Positions 24,210 through 33,791 of a stretch of DNA of 37,943 nt are shown in pieces. The notes beneath the pieces were generated by a model that saw only the letters and a program-made list of their open reading frames with translations, was not told where the DNA came from and searched no databases. The position numbers and the translations under genes are program-made. The stretch covers positions 1 through 37,943 of the forward strand of contig CAMAUZ010000013.1 of assembly GCA_945861535.1 (NCBI GenBank), given 5' to 3'. Every line of letters begins with the position of its first letter. Position 1 is the stretch's first letter. Source of the DNA: Akkermansia muciniphila. Lineage in GTDB: Bacteria > Verrucomicrobiota > Verrucomicrobiia > Limisphaerales > BJHT01.

Positions 24210-26118
24210 TGGTTGTAAGTGTGGTTTGGACGCGGCGGTTTAGGAAGGGGTAACTCGTGACGATCTCGGTGATCAGGGTCTGCATCCGGTAGCCGTCGCG
24301 GGCCAAGTTCTCGGTGAGTTGGTCTGCCACGAGCTGGTCGTAACCCTCCAACTGCCGGCACAGGGCGTAGGCGAGCAGCTTTTCCGTCAGATTGCGCGCG
24401 AGGTCATTCTGACGGCCGGCGATGATGGCTTTCAGTTCCTTGGGCGACGCGAATCGCTTGCCACCGGGCAACTCCCCGGCCGCATCAATCGGTCCGCCCG
24501 AATCATCGCGGTCGCGCCAGCGGCCGATGGCGTCGAAGTTCTCCAGGCCAAAGCCAATGGGATCGAGCAGCTTGTGGCAGTTAGCGCAGGCGGGGTTCGT
24601 GCGGTGCAATTCGGTGCGCTGGCGCAAGGTCAGGTTCGCGACTTTTTGCCGGTCCTGCTTCTCCAAGGTGGGGACATTCGCCGGGGCGGGCGGCACGTGC
24701 TGGCCGAGCACTTGTTCCAGCACCCACACGCCCCGCTTCACGGCGCTGGTGCGTTCCGGCATCGAGGTCACCGCGAGCACGCCGGGCATGCCGAGGATGC
24801 CGCCGCGGTTCGCGTCCGTGAGCTGCACGCGGCGCAGCTCGGGGCCGGTAACGGTCTTTTCCAAACCGTAGAGCGGGGCGAGCGTGCCGTTGAGGAAAGT
24901 GTAATCCCCGTCCACGAAGTTCACCACGCTCCGGTTCTCGCGCACGATGCTCTCGAAGAACAGCCGCGCCTCGTCATACATCGCCTGGCGCAACGCGGGG
25001 GTCATTTGTGGAAACTTCGCCGTGTCGAAGGTTTTGTCCTTCAGCCCGCCCACGCCGAGCCATTGCGCGCCGAAGCCGTCGAAGAGAGCGCGGGCGCGGT
25101 GGTCGGCGAGGAACCGCTTCGTTTGCGCGCGGAGCACCGCCGGTTCGCGCAGTTTCCCGCTGTCGGCGAGCGACATGAGTTCCGCGTCCGGCATGGTGGC
25201 CCAGAGGAAATAGGACAGGCGCGAGGCAAGTTGATGATCATCCAATGGAACGATGGCCTGGCCCGGCTCCGCCTCCTGCGCGGGAGTGATGAAGAGGAAT
25301 TGCGGCGAGACCAGCACGGCCTTGAGCATCAGCCGCAACGCTTCCGGGTAGGCGAGTTGGTTTTCCCGTGCGAGGTCGAAGACTTTCACCAGCACTTCGA
25401 TTTCATCGTCCGCCGGTGGCCGGCGATACGCGCTGCGGGCGAACGAACGGGCGACTTTCCGCGCCGCCTCGCGCGGGTCGCTGCGTGGCGTTGGCGGTTC
25501 ACCAAACAGCGTCTTCTGCAACTTCGTCGGCTTGCCGCCGACGGGCCCGAGCGCCTGGTCCAGAGCGGCGTTCGCGACGCCGAGATACAGCTCCGTCAAC
25601 AATGGCGAGAGGGCGTTCAGATACCCCTCGCCCGCCACGTCCTCCGGCAGCTCGGCCGCCACCGCCGGGTCAACGCCCAGCAAGTCGCGCAACGTGTTGC
25701 CATACTCGACCTTCGTCAGCCGGCGAATCACGAACACCCCGGGGTCTTTCACGCTGAGGAATTTGACCGTGCCGATCCACTCGGTGAACCGCTGCCGCTC
25801 GACGTCCGTGGGCTGCTTCTCCGCGGCGCGCGGCGGCATCTCGTGGTCCCGCACACTGGCCAGCGCCAGTTGCCAGACCCGCCGGTAATCCGCGGCCTCC
25901 GGGCGGTTGACCATCCGCGAAAAATCCACGCCCGCCTTCCGCTTCTTGTTCCCGTGACACTCGAAGCAATTCGCCTTCAGGAACGGAACAATCTCGTTGA
26001 GAAAGGTCTGCCTGACCGCTTTGCGGCGCGCCTCGGAATCGGGATGTTCCGCCACAGCAGCGCGCGCGGTCAGCGATGCGCTCAGCAGGAGCAGAACGAG
26101 CAGGCAAAAGGGTCTCAT
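24199..26118 (-). CDS. DUF1587/1592/1588/1585 planctomycete-type cytochrome c protein, 639 aa
   Basis: A signal peptide (residues 1-22) is followed by a PSCyt1 haem domain with CFECH near residue 47 ([15 protein letters not shown]). Next are DUF1587 ([19 protein letters not shown] near 130), DUF1595/DUF1592 ([18 protein letters not shown] near 258, [15 protein letters not shown] near 295), DUF1588 ([17 protein letters not shown] near 445) and DUF1585. A second haem motif CANCH is in the context [16 protein letters not shown] near 515. It lacks the extra beta-domain of the paralogue at 27429. It overlaps its neighbours on both sides (ATGA upstream, 11 bases downstream). Probable periplasmic multi-haem electron-transfer protein; the partner is unknown. 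Confidence 0.9.
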   Translation of the reverse strand: MRPFCLLVLLLLSASLTARAAVAEHPDSEARRKAVRQTFLNEIVPFLKANCFECHGNKKRKAGVDFSRMVNRPEAADYRRVWQLALASVRDHEMPPRAAEKQPTDVERQRFTEWIGTVKFLSVKDPGVFVIRRLTKVEYGNTLRDLLGVDPAVAAELPEDVAGEGYLNALSPLLTELYLGVANAALDQALGPVGGKPTKLQKTLFGEPPTPRSDPREAARKVARSFARSAYRRPPADDEIEVLVKVFDLARENQLAYPEALRLMLKAVLVSPQFLFITPAQEAEPGQAIVPLDDHQLASRLSYFLWATMPDAELMSLADSGKLREPAVLRAQTKRFLADHRARALFDGFGAQWLGVGGLKDKTFDTAKFPQMTPALRQAMYDEARLFFESIVRENRSVVNFVDGDYTFLNGTLAPLYGLEKTVTGPELRRVQLTDANRGGILGMPGVLAVTSMPERTSAVKRGVWVLEQVLGQHVPPAPANVPTLEKQDRQKVANLTLRQRTELHRTNPACANCHKLLDPIGFGLENFDAIGRWRDRDDSGGPIDAAGELPGGKRFASPKELKAIIAGRQNDLARNLTEKLLAYALCRQLEGYDQLVADQLTENLARDGYRMQTLITEIVTSYPFLNRRVQTTLTTNAK

Positions 26119-27413
26119 GCTGATTTCAATTCTGACAACGCGCCGGTGCTGCTGCCGAACTTGTCCACCGCAACGCCCGCGTGCTGCAGCATCCGCACGA
26201 AGAGGTTCGACATGGGCGTGTTCTTCTTGCGGTCGAAGGCCAGGTGGCCGGGATGCTTGAAGCCGCCGCCGGCGAAAATGACGGGCAGATTGTCCGAGCT
26301 GTGCGCGGAGGCGTCGCCGAGGTTGCTGACGAAGAGGACTTGCGTGCGGTCCAGGAGCGGGCGGCCGTTCTCGTTGGCGGCCACGAGCTGGTCGAGGAAG
26401 CCGGCAAAGTTGCGATACTCCTTCTCCTCGTAGCGCGCGAGTTGCTCGATCTTCGCCGGGTCCTTGCCGTGGTGCGAAGCGTCGTGATGGCCGATGGCGA
26501 GGTCGGACTGGCCGCTCTGGTTGTGCTCACCGAGACCGAGCACCACAAGGCGGGTCGAGTCCGTCTGCAACGCGAGCTGCACGAGCGTGAACCACTGCTG
26601 CTGCGCGGCGACCCAGTGCTCGGCTTGGTCAAACTCCTTCGCGGTCGCCGCCACCGTCGGCTTCGGCTTCGCCGCCCAAGCCTGGTCCTGCTGGAGAAAA
26701 CCCTCGGCCTCACGGATGGAATTCGCGAGCAGGTCGAGGCGGTCGCGGTCGGGGCCACCGAGTTCCCGGCTGAGGGACTTCAACTGGCCGCGCACGCCGT
26801 CGAGGATGCTCTGGCCGGTTTCGAGGCGCTTCACTTCGCGGGCGATTTCCTCCGGCGTGCCGTCGAGGAAGAGGCGGCGGAAGACCTGCGCGCGGTTGCG
26901 CTCGAAGGGCGTGGGCACGCCCTTTTCATTCCACGAGAGCGAGGCGCAGTTGGCCGTGTTCAGCACGAGGTGCGGCACGCGCGTCTCCGCGCCGATGCGC
27001 CGCGCGACGAACTGGTCGAGCGAGATGGAGTTGTGGATGTCGTCGGAGCGCTTGATGCCCTCGGGCGCGACGCCGGTGAAGATGGCCGACTCGGTGTGGT
27101 GCGAGTTTGGATAGCCGACGTGCCCCATGCCGGAGATGACCGTGAAGCGTCCGCGATGCGGTTCGAGCAGCTTGAGGAAGCGCGTGGCCTCGTAGTCCGG
27201 GCCGGCCTTTTCGGGAAAGAGAAACGGGTGATAGGTGCCGAGCGGCCGGTGGATGAGCACCATGCGCTGCGGCTGGAGCGCCTTCGCCAACGCCTTGGAC
27301 TCCGCGCCGAGCGCGGCGGGAATCATGGCGTCGAGCAAAGGCAGCGCGAGCGAGACACCACCGGCGCGAAGGAACGTGCGACGGGCGAGGCGGCGGGAGT
27401 TGATGAAGTTCAT
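26115..27413 (-). CDS. DUF1552 Tat-exported protein (second of three)
   Basis: Protein of 432 aa with a twin-arginine signal (ARRTFLRAGGVSLALPLLD, residues 10-28). Typical DUF1552 features are RMVLIHRPLGTYHPFLFP near 49, ISGMGHVGYPNSHHTESAI near 93, LALQTDSTRLVVLGLGEHN near 281, ASHHGKDPAKIEQL near 312 and QVLFVSNLGDASAHSSDNLP near 360. The gene ends in ATGA shared with the downstream cytochrome gene and starts 15 bases after the upstream one. Tight packing shows a single transcript. The three DUF1552 paralogues differ clearly in sequence, so they are old duplicates or separate acquisitions rather than a recent copy event. Confidence 0.9.
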   Translation of the reverse strand: MNFINSRRLARRTFLRAGGVSLALPLLDAMIPAALGAESKALAKALQPQRMVLIHRPLGTYHPFLFPEKAGPDYEATRFLKLLEPHRGRFTVISGMGHVGYPNSHHTESAIFTGVAPEGIKRSDDIHNSISLDQFVARRIGAETRVPHLVLNTANCASLSWNEKGVPTPFERNRAQVFRRLFLDGTPEEIAREVKRLETGQSILDGVRGQLKSLSRELGGPDRDRLDLLANSIREAEGFLQQDQAWAAKPKPTVAATAKEFDQAEHWVAAQQQWFTLVQLALQTDSTRLVVLGLGEHNQSGQSDLAIGHHDASHHGKDPAKIEQLARYEEKEYRNFAGFLDQLVAANENGRPLLDRTQVLFVSNLGDASAHSSDNLPVIFAGGGFKHPGHLAFDRKKNTPMSNLFVRMLQHAGVAVDKFGSSTGALSELKSA

Positions 27414-27428
27414 GCGAGCTTGGACGGA

Positions 27429-29924
27429 TTATTTGCTGAGAAAAACCGGACTCTGCACCACGGCATGCACGAGCGCGCGGAAGCCGTGGTTCTGCTTGCG
27501 CACGTCGGCGACGATTTGCTCGACGACGGCGCGGTCGGCGAACTGGACGTCCGCGCCGGTGGCGTAGGTGAGGAGCTTGTGCGCGAGGTTGCGCGTGAGT
27601 TGGTCGGGGTCGCGCAGGAGCAGGCGCTTGTAGTCGTCCAGATTCGCGAAGGGCTGGCCATCGGCGCTTTCGCCGGCCGGCTCGACAGGGCGCGCGAGCC
27701 AGACTTTCTTGCCGGGATAATTGGCCAACTCCACGTAGTCGCCACCCTTCGGCGGCGGTTGCTTCACGCGGTAGCGGTCGCGCCAGCCGCCGACCACGTC
27801 GAAGTTTTCCAAGGCGAAGCCCGGCGGGTCGATGTGGACGTGGCAGGATGCGCACACGGCGATGTTCTTATGCTTCTCCAACTGCTCGCGCAACGTGGTC
27901 GCGCCGCGAATGTCCGGCTCGATGGCGGCGATGTCCGCGGGCGGTGGCGGTGGCGGCTTGCCGATGATGCGCTCCAGCACCCACGCGCCGCGCTTCACCG
28001 GCGAGGTGTAGGTGGCGTTGGTGGTGAGCTTGAGCAGGCTGGCGTGCGTCAGGAGACCGCCGCGATGCGAACCGGGCGGGAGGTTCACGCGACATAACTC
28101 CAGCCCGAGCACGCCAGGCAGGCCGTAATGCTGCGCCAACCGCGCGTTGAGAAAGGTCCAGTCCGAGTGGACAAATGTGCTGGTGGGCAGGTCGCGCGCG
28201 AGCACCTCGGCGAAGAACTTCGTCGTCTCCAGCGGCATGGCCCACGCGAGCAGGTCGTCATATTCCACGTAAAGTGCGTCGGGCTTCATTTCGTGAAACT
28301 TCCTTAGGTCAAGCCACTGGCCGGTGAAGCCCGTCGTGAAACGCCGCGCCTTCGGGTCGCGCAACAGCCGCTCGGTCTGCGCACGCAAGGTTGCGGGCTT
28401 GGCCAACTCACCTTTCGCCGCGAGCGCCGTCAGCTCATCGTCGGGCAGCGAATTCCAAAACAACCGCGCCAGCCGCGCGGCCACGGCGAAGTCATCCAGC
28501 CGCCCCGGCTTCTCGACGTAGAGCAGGAAGTGCGGCGAGCAGAGCGCGGCCTTGTAGCCGGCGCGCATCGCGGTGCCGAAGGTCTCGCCCGCCGCGAGTT
28601 GTTCGTGGACGAAGCGCACGAAGTAAGCCGTCGTCTCCGCGCTCACGAGCCGGCGGAAGGCGCGCGGCAGGAAGGCAAGCAGCAACCGCTCGGCGTCCAA
28701 GTGCGCGTTGGTCGAGACCGGCGAGAGAGGATACTTCGTGAACTCTCCGGGCACGGACCACTTCTTCCAATCGTCGCGCACCGGCTTGCCCGCAAGCGTG
28801 TCGGCGAGGTAGCGCGCGGGAACTTGCGGCAAGTCACCGAACAGCCGCACATAGCCGAGGCCGGCATCCAGCGGGCCTTCGATTTCAATCCAGTCCACCG
28901 CGAGGCCGGGACCTTTGAAATCTTCGCCGACCGGTTCGCCGTTGCGCTGCTTCTTCTGGTCCTGAAAGAACGGCAGGTCCATGCCTTCGAGATACACCTG
29001 CTCGCCAGCGGGCAGCACGACCTCGACCTCGATGACACGCGGTTGGTCCGCCGGGGCGTCGAAGTGGTCCAGCACATGTTGGAGCTTCTCGTGCGCGAAG
29101 CGGTCGGAGCTGATTTTGCCGACCAGCATCGGGATGGTTTTCCCGCCCGTGTTCACGGCGCGCACCGAGGCGCGGACGCGGTAACGGCCCGGTGCGGGTG
29201 TGGCCGGCGTGGTGACACTGCCGTGCTTGTAGAGGCGGGCGCAGAGAATGATGGTGTCGCCCTCGAAGCGCACGAACGGCGCGGAGCCCTCGCGGTTCGG
29301 CTTGGGGCGGCTGTCGAGGAACTGCCGGCCGGTCCAGCGTCGCACCGTATTCGTGAGCGGCCAGGCCGGCAGCGCGGCGGCGAGTGCGCGGTCAGCAGCG
29401 TGCTGGTAGCGAACGAGGTGCGTGGCGGAGGTTTCGAGCGCGCTGCTGACATTGTCGAAACCCGCCGCTGCGTTGTCTTCGGGCAGCAAATCCGCGAGCG
29501 GCGCCGTGATGCCGAGCAAGTCATGCAGCGTGTGCTCGTATTCCGTGCGGTTCATCCGGCGCACGACCACCCGGCCCGCCTCGCGCTGGCGAGCGGCGGA
29601 CACGGAGTGCAGCTCCGCGCCCAGCGACTTCACGAACATCTCCCGTGCCGCCGCCGGCGGCTGCGCGCTCTTCTTTGGCGGCATCTCGCCCTTGGCCACC
29701 CGGTCGAAGACCTTCTCCCACCCCGCGAAAGATTCTCGTGCGGCGAAATCCGGCTTCAGCGAAGTCAGGTCGAGATTGCCCTTCTTCGTGTCCTTGTCAT
29801 GGCACTCGGTGCAGTGCTGGGCGAAGAACGAAGCGGGCTTGAACTCAGCAGCGGACGTTGCGGCGGTGAAGCCCGCCCAGATGAGACCGCACCGGACCAG
29901 CAGGCGCAGGGGAAGCGAGGTCAT
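27429..29924 (-). CDS. DUF1587/1592/1588/1585 planctomycete-type cytochrome c protein, 831 aa
   Basis: Signal peptide (residues 1-24), then a PSCyt1 domain with CTECH near 37 (FFAQHCTECHDKDTKKG). DUF1587 follows (VVRRMNRTEYEHTLHDLLG near 120). An extra beta-sandwich domain occupies about residues 215-335 (RYRVRASVRAVNTGGKTIPM to YLEGMDLPFFQ), which the 639-aa paralogue lacks. Then come DUF1592 (MRAGYKAALCSPHFLLYVE near 460), DUF1588 (HRGGLLTHASLLKLTTNATY near 620) and DUF1585 with CASCH in CASCHVHIDPPGFALENFD near 692. It lies six bases after one DUF1552 gene and 15 before the next. The extra domain resembles a carbohydrate-binding or structural module and may set substrate or surface specificity (inference). 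Confidence 0.9.
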   Translation of the reverse strand: MTSLPLRLLVRCGLIWAGFTAATSAAEFKPASFFAQHCTECHDKDTKKGNLDLTSLKPDFAARESFAGWEKVFDRVAKGEMPPKKSAQPPAAAREMFVKSLGAELHSVSAARQREAGRVVVRRMNRTEYEHTLHDLLGITAPLADLLPEDNAAAGFDNVSSALETSATHLVRYQHAADRALAAALPAWPLTNTVRRWTGRQFLDSRPKPNREGSAPFVRFEGDTIILCARLYKHGSVTTPATPAPGRYRVRASVRAVNTGGKTIPMLVGKISSDRFAHEKLQHVLDHFDAPADQPRVIEVEVVLPAGEQVYLEGMDLPFFQDQKKQRNGEPVGEDFKGPGLAVDWIEIEGPLDAGLGYVRLFGDLPQVPARYLADTLAGKPVRDDWKKWSVPGEFTKYPLSPVSTNAHLDAERLLLAFLPRAFRRLVSAETTAYFVRFVHEQLAAGETFGTAMRAGYKAALCSPHFLLYVEKPGRLDDFAVAARLARLFWNSLPDDELTALAAKGELAKPATLRAQTERLLRDPKARRFTTGFTGQWLDLRKFHEMKPDALYVEYDDLLAWAMPLETTKFFAEVLARDLPTSTFVHSDWTFLNARLAQHYGLPGVLGLELCRVNLPPGSHRGGLLTHASLLKLTTNATYTSPVKRGAWVLERIIGKPPPPPPADIAAIEPDIRGATTLREQLEKHKNIAVCASCHVHIDPPGFALENFDVVGGWRDRYRVKQPPPKGGDYVELANYPGKKVWLARPVEPAGESADGQPFANLDDYKRLLLRDPDQLTRNLAHKLLTYATGADVQFADRAVVEQIVADVRKQNHGFRALVHAVVQSPVFLSK

Positions 29925-29930
29925 GCAACT

Positions 29931-31202
29931 TCACGCCAGCTCCAGCCCGCGCAGCGTGCCCTTACCGGTGCTGAACTGGTCGGTCTCGACGCCGAGGCGC
30001 TGGAGCATGGAGACGTAGAGGTTCGTGAGCGGGTAGTTGTTCGTCGTGTTGAAGGCGAGGTGCTGGCCGTGCTGAAAGCCGCCGCCAGCCAGCAGCACGG
30101 GGAGGTTCACGTTCGAGTGCGAGTTCGCGCTACCCATCGGCGTGCCGTAGAGCACCATCGTGCGGTCGAGGAGGGACTGGTTCTCCTCCTTCGTCGCGGC
30201 GAGCGCGGTGAGGAAGCTGTTCAGGGCGTCGAACTGTTTCTCCTCGTGCCCGCGCAGTTCGCCCAACACCTCGGGACGATTGCCGTGGTGCGTGATGTTG
30301 TGGATGACCACGGTGTCGATGAAGAGCGAGACGATGCGCGTGGAGTCGGTCTCGAGCGCGAGCTTCATCACCTCGAACATCAGGCGTGTCTTGGCGACGA
30401 ACTCCTTGGCATCATCAATGTCATCGGGGGCCTTGGTGGTGACGACGGGCTTGGGTTTGTATTCCCACTCCTCGGAACTGTGCAGCCGCTGCTCCAGCTC
30501 GCGAACGGAGGTGTAATACTGGTCCATCCGCACCTGGTCGGCCTTCGAGAGGGAGCGGTTCAGGCGCTTGGATTGGTCGCCGACGAAATCGAGGAGGCTT
30601 CGGCCTTGTTTGATGGCCTCGACGTTGGCGGCGACTTCCTTGGGGTTGCCCTGGATGAAGAGTTTTTGAAACAGCTTCTTCGGACTCTTCTCCGCCGGAA
30701 TGGGCGCGCCGCTGCGGGTGTAGCTTAACGTTTGGCCCTCGCTCGACATCGCGAGCACAAGCGAAGGGTAGCGCGTGTGGTTGCCGACGCGCTCGGCGGC
30801 AAATTGGTCGAGGGAAATCCAGTTGCGGAAGCCGCCGCGCTCCGGATGTGGCGTGCCGGTGAGGAAACATTTCTCCGCCGCGTGCGCACCGGTGACGCCG
30901 GGATGGCTCGTTCCGGAGAGCACGGTCATCTGCTGGCGGTGCGCGGCGAGGCGTTCCAGATACGGACTGGGCGCGTAGTCCTTGCCAGCCTTCTCGGGGA
31001 AGAAGAACTGGGGGAGGATGCCCATGTTCGTCTCGATGCACACCATGCGGCGCGGCGTGGGCTTGCCGGCGTCGGCCCCGAACGCGGGGCGCATCGCGTC
31101 GAGGAACGGCAGCGTGAGCGCGACGCCCGTGCCACGGAGGAAGGTGCGGCGGGACAACGGTGCGCGGGTGGCGGCAAAGGGCGAGTTCATCGTGACTTTC
31201 AT
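29931..31202 (-). CDS. DUF1552 Tat-exported protein (third, promoter-proximal)
   Basis: Protein of 423 aa. The ATG at 31202 and an internal ATG at 31190 are both possible starts. A twin-arginine signal (LSRRTFLRGTGVALTLPFLD, residues 17-36) is followed by RRMVCIETNMGILPQFFFP near 51, VLSGTSHPGVTGAHAAEKCF near 95, LALETDSTRIVSLFIDTVVI near 286 and MVLYGTPMGSANSHSNVNLP near 362. It is the first gene of the run of five. Usual pairs are cytochrome then DUF1552; this copy has no cytochrome partner upstream, where only decayed genes stand. The partner may have been lost in the same deletion. Confidence 0.9.
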   Translation of the reverse strand: MKVTMNSPFAATRAPLSRRTFLRGTGVALTLPFLDAMRPAFGADAGKPTPRRMVCIETNMGILPQFFFPEKAGKDYAPSPYLERLAAHRQQMTVLSGTSHPGVTGAHAAEKCFLTGTPHPERGGFRNWISLDQFAAERVGNHTRYPSLVLAMSSEGQTLSYTRSGAPIPAEKSPKKLFQKLFIQGNPKEVAANVEAIKQGRSLLDFVGDQSKRLNRSLSKADQVRMDQYYTSVRELEQRLHSSEEWEYKPKPVVTTKAPDDIDDAKEFVAKTRLMFEVMKLALETDSTRIVSLFIDTVVIHNITHHGNRPEVLGELRGHEEKQFDALNSFLTALAATKEENQSLLDRTMVLYGTPMGSANSHSNVNLPVLLAGGGFQHGQHLAFNTTNNYPLTNLYVSMLQRLGVETDQFSTGKGTLRGLELA

Positions 31203-31274
31203 TTCGGCAATTGGGACGCGTGCGTCGTGCCAGGAGGACAGACGCTCGGAGTCAGGCAGCCTTCACCGCGGACG

Positions 31275-31634
31275 TCAGGGCTTCGTGGCGAACTGGTCCT
31301 CGGCAGCTTTCTTGAAGGCGCCCTGCGCCTTGTTGCCCTCGCCGGGGAAGCCGGAGTGCTGCACGAGCCAGACGAAGACGAGTCCGCGCGCAGGGTCAAT
31401 GCTCATGTTCGTGGCCAGCGCGCCGCCGTGGCCGAAGGTCGGGCCGGTGGCCCAGCCGACGCCGTAGTTTTCCTTCATGCCAGCGGGCGTCTGGAGGCTG
31501 GTCATTTCCTTCACGGCGTTCGCGGACAGGTAGCGCTTGCCGTTGAACTCGCCGCCGATGAGGACCATCTGGCAGAACTTCGCGACATCGCTCGCGGTCG
31601 AGAACAGGCCGCCGCCGGCGCCTCGTATGAGCAC
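31275..31634 (-). pseudogene. C-terminal fragment of a serine hydrolase (beta-lactamase family)
   Basis: The 119 codons left correspond to the last third of a class-C beta-lactamase-like hydrolase (PF00144). GGGLFSTASDVAKFCQMVL, then GGEFNGKRYLS, YGVGWATG and FGHGGALATNMSIDP show the HGG motif region. The N-terminal half with the SxxK nucleophile motif and the YxN motif is missing; an in-frame stop lies just before the GTG at 31634. The break falls at about 31610-31622, where homology to DUF885 begins on the opposite strand. Family members are 350-600 aa. The product is inactive. Confidence 0.8.
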
Positions 31635-32528
31635 CCGTCAGCCGACGCATTCAGGCCCGGCACCTACTAAGTACTACAATCCTGCAGAAACTTTACGTGC
31701 CGCGAGGATTTTTCATGCCCTGCTCGCCCAGTCCGCAGTTCGTCACCTTCCCATTCCCCTGCCCCAAATTCCCCTGCCAAACTCAGTTGTGTCCCCCGAA
31801 GACGGCGGCGCGCGCCGCCAGCCAAATCATCCGTTTCCCTCTGCGCCCGCCGCACGAAAGCGGTCCGAAAATTCCGCCCTCTTCTCCCGCTTCCCGCGCT
31901 GCGACCGGGGACCGGTCGCGCTCCTTGGGTTGCGGCTGCGCCGCCCTGTGAACACCGTTGCCATGCGCGGACTGCCGATCTTCGAGATGGAGACACTCGC
32001 GCATCACGAGGCGCTTCCGGGGCATCACATGCAGATTGCCATCGCGCAGGAATTCAAGGGCCTGCCCCGGTTCCGTATGTATGGCGGCAACACCGCCTAT
32101 GCCGAAGGTCGGGCGCTCTACAGCGAGTTTTTCCCCAAAGAGTTCGGATTCTATCAGGATCCCTACATGGACTTCGGCCGGCTCAACGACGAATTGCTGC
32201 GCCTGTCCGTCTGGTCGTTAATACTGGGATCCACGTGAAGAAATGGACGCGGGCGCAAGTGATGGACTACTTCCGCGCCAACACCCACAATCCCGAGCGC
32301 AACATTATGACCGAGACCAACCGTTAAATTGTGTTTCCCAGCCAGGCGACCGCCTACAAGATCGGCATGATCAAGATTCTCGAACTGCGCGAACTCGCGA
32401 AACGGCAGCTCGGCGCAACCTTCGACCTCCGGCAATACCACGACCTGGTCCTGAAGCACGGTGCCGTGCTGTTGAACATTTTGAAGGAAAACGTCCGCGC
32501 TTGGATCGCCAAGAAGAAAACAGAATGA
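31620..32528 (+). pseudogene. DUF885 gene fragment with an insertion, a frameshift and a stop
   Basis: The DUF885 family (PF05960, HExxxGH metallo-hydrolase-like, about 600 aa) is readable in pieces. GASYEHPSADAFRPGTY (31617-31667) comes before an insert. VNTVAMRGLPIFEMETL (from 31948) and HEALPGHHMQIAIAQE follow it. The frame then shifts by one base near 32208-32211: LVVNTGIHVKKWTRAQ continues in another frame. An in-frame TAA at about 32326 replaces a codon normally Tyr (NR-stop-IVFPSQATAYKIG). Sequence similarity then runs to the end at 32528. The N-terminal half is absent. The end overlaps the start of the next gene as ATGA, suggesting it once formed an operon with that esterase. Confidence 0.85.
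31669..31947 (+). mobile_element. Composite repeat (copy C) inserted in the DUF885 pseudogene
   Basis: About 280 bases split the DUF885 coding sequence between RPGTY and VNT, residues normally adjacent in the family apart from one aromatic. Within it, 31746-31943 repeats the motifs of copies A and B near 19 kb: TGCCCCAAATTCCCCTGCC, the palindrome GCTGCGACCGGGGACCGGTC, then GGTTGCGGCTGCGCCG. It encodes no protein. No clear target-site duplication was seen at the junctions. The position inside a known gene shows that the repeat moved or was copied there. Confidence 0.6.
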
Positions 32529-33661
32529 AACAAAAGCCCATCACGCGCAGAACTTTTGCGCTCTCATCGATCGCGCTCACCGCGCTCGGCCTGTCGTCCT
32601 TTGCCACCGTCTCGGCGGCGGAGCCGCCAACCCCGAAGCCGGACGGCAAGCCGGCCGACATGAGCAGACCTGTCCAAGTCTTCATCCTTCTGGGCCAATC
32701 CAACATGGTCGGTCTCGGGAGGATTGACGCTGGCGACAAAGGCAAACCTGAGGGGTCCCTGGAGCATGCCGTAAAGACCAAGATGAAATATCCCTATCTC
32801 GTGGATGATGCCGGCAACTGGTCGGTGCGCAAAGATGTCCGCTTTGTGCGGATGATGCAGGGAAAGGGGTTGATGAATAACGAGTGGCTGGGCGTTGCGC
32901 AACCGGAGCAATTAGTCAGGTCAACCACCATTGGGCCGGAGTTCGGGATCGGACATGTCGTCGGCAATGCGGTCGATGCGCCCGTGATGATTCTCAAGAG
33001 CTGCATCGGCAACCGCGCCCTTGGCTGGCATCTTTTGCCTCCGGGAAGCGCGCGGTTTGAAGAAGGGGACAAAGTGTATGCCGGTTATAGAGACGCTCCG
33101 GATTCATGGGCCAAAGGGACTGAACCCACTCCGCCCGTCATCAAAGAGGGAACGGTAACCTTGAAGGGTGATCAACCGGCAGGCTGGTATGCTGGCAAAC
33201 AGTATGACGATGACACAGCGGATGCCAGGAAGGTGCTGGCGGATTTCGACAAGCACTACCCCGGGGCGAAGAGCTACGAGGTTGCCGGCTTCTTTTACTG
33301 GCAGGGTGAAAAAGACGCCGGCAATCCAGTCTGGGCGGCTCACTACGAGAAGAATCTGGTCCAGTTAATCAAGGCCGTGCGCAAGGACTTCAATGCACCG
33401 AATGCGAAGTTCGTGCTCGGCACGATGGGTGAATCCGTAAAAGGCAGCGGCGGCAACGGCGGCAAGATCCTCGAAGCCCATCTCGCCGTGGACGGCACCG
33501 CGGGCAAATATCCCGAGTTCAAAGGCAACGTCGCAACCATCTACACGCATGACATGGCGCAGGGCGGCAGCGGCAACGGCCACTACGGCGGCAAGGCGGA
33601 AGTTTATATGGATGTCGGCGAAGCGATGGGCAAGGCAATGGTCGAGCTGTCGAAGAAATGA
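32525..33661 (+). CDS. Sialate O-acetylesterase-type hydrolase (SASA domain)
   Basis: The ATG at 32525 gives 378 aa; the longer frame from 32243 overlaps the DUF885 remnant. A twin-arginine-like signal (TRRTFALSSIALTALGLSS, residues 7-25) leads into a SASA domain (PF03629). The nucleophile motif is LLGQSNMVGLG near residue 58, FYWQGEKDAG near 258 carries the second conserved block, and GHYGGKAEVYMDVGEAMG near 353 holds the catalytic His region. It should remove O-acetyl groups from glycans outside the cytoplasm; the true glycan need not be sialic acid. Its start shares ATGA with the end of the broken DUF885 gene. The duplicated esterase lies 130 bases downstream. Confidence 0.85.
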   Translation: MKQKPITRRTFALSSIALTALGLSSFATVSAAEPPTPKPDGKPADMSRPVQVFILLGQSNMVGLGRIDAGDKGKPEGSLEHAVKTKMKYPYLVDDAGNWSVRKDVRFVRMMQGKGLMNNEWLGVAQPEQLVRSTTIGPEFGIGHVVGNAVDAPVMILKSCIGNRALGWHLLPPGSARFEEGDKVYAGYRDAPDSWAKGTEPTPPVIKEGTVTLKGDQPAGWYAGKQYDDDTADARKVLADFDKHYPGAKSYEVAGFFYWQGEKDAGNPVWAAHYEKNLVQLIKAVRKDFNAPNAKFVLGTMGESVKGSGGNGGKILEAHLAVDGTAGKYPEFKGNVATIYTHDMAQGGSGNGHYGGKAEVYMDVGEAMGKAMVELSKK

Positions 33662-33791
33662 ACTCGGCGAAACCACAGCCAGACGAGGCTTCGTCGCAAA
33701 GGTGGCGCAATGCGCTGCCCCATCACACCGGAGGCGCTGGCAAAATCCCACCAGTCCGTTCTACGACATTGAAAACCCATCCGCACATCTC

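Noticed and set aside
24319-28097. Very long plus-strand frames (704 and 638 aa) across the cytochrome/DUF1552 genes
   Set aside because: Composition is Arg/Val/Glu-rich without domains, and they are opposite genes with haem motifs and signal peptides. Shadow frames.
28530-30728. 732-aa plus-strand frame
   Set aside because: Covers the complement of a cytochrome and a DUF1552 gene; no recognisable motif.
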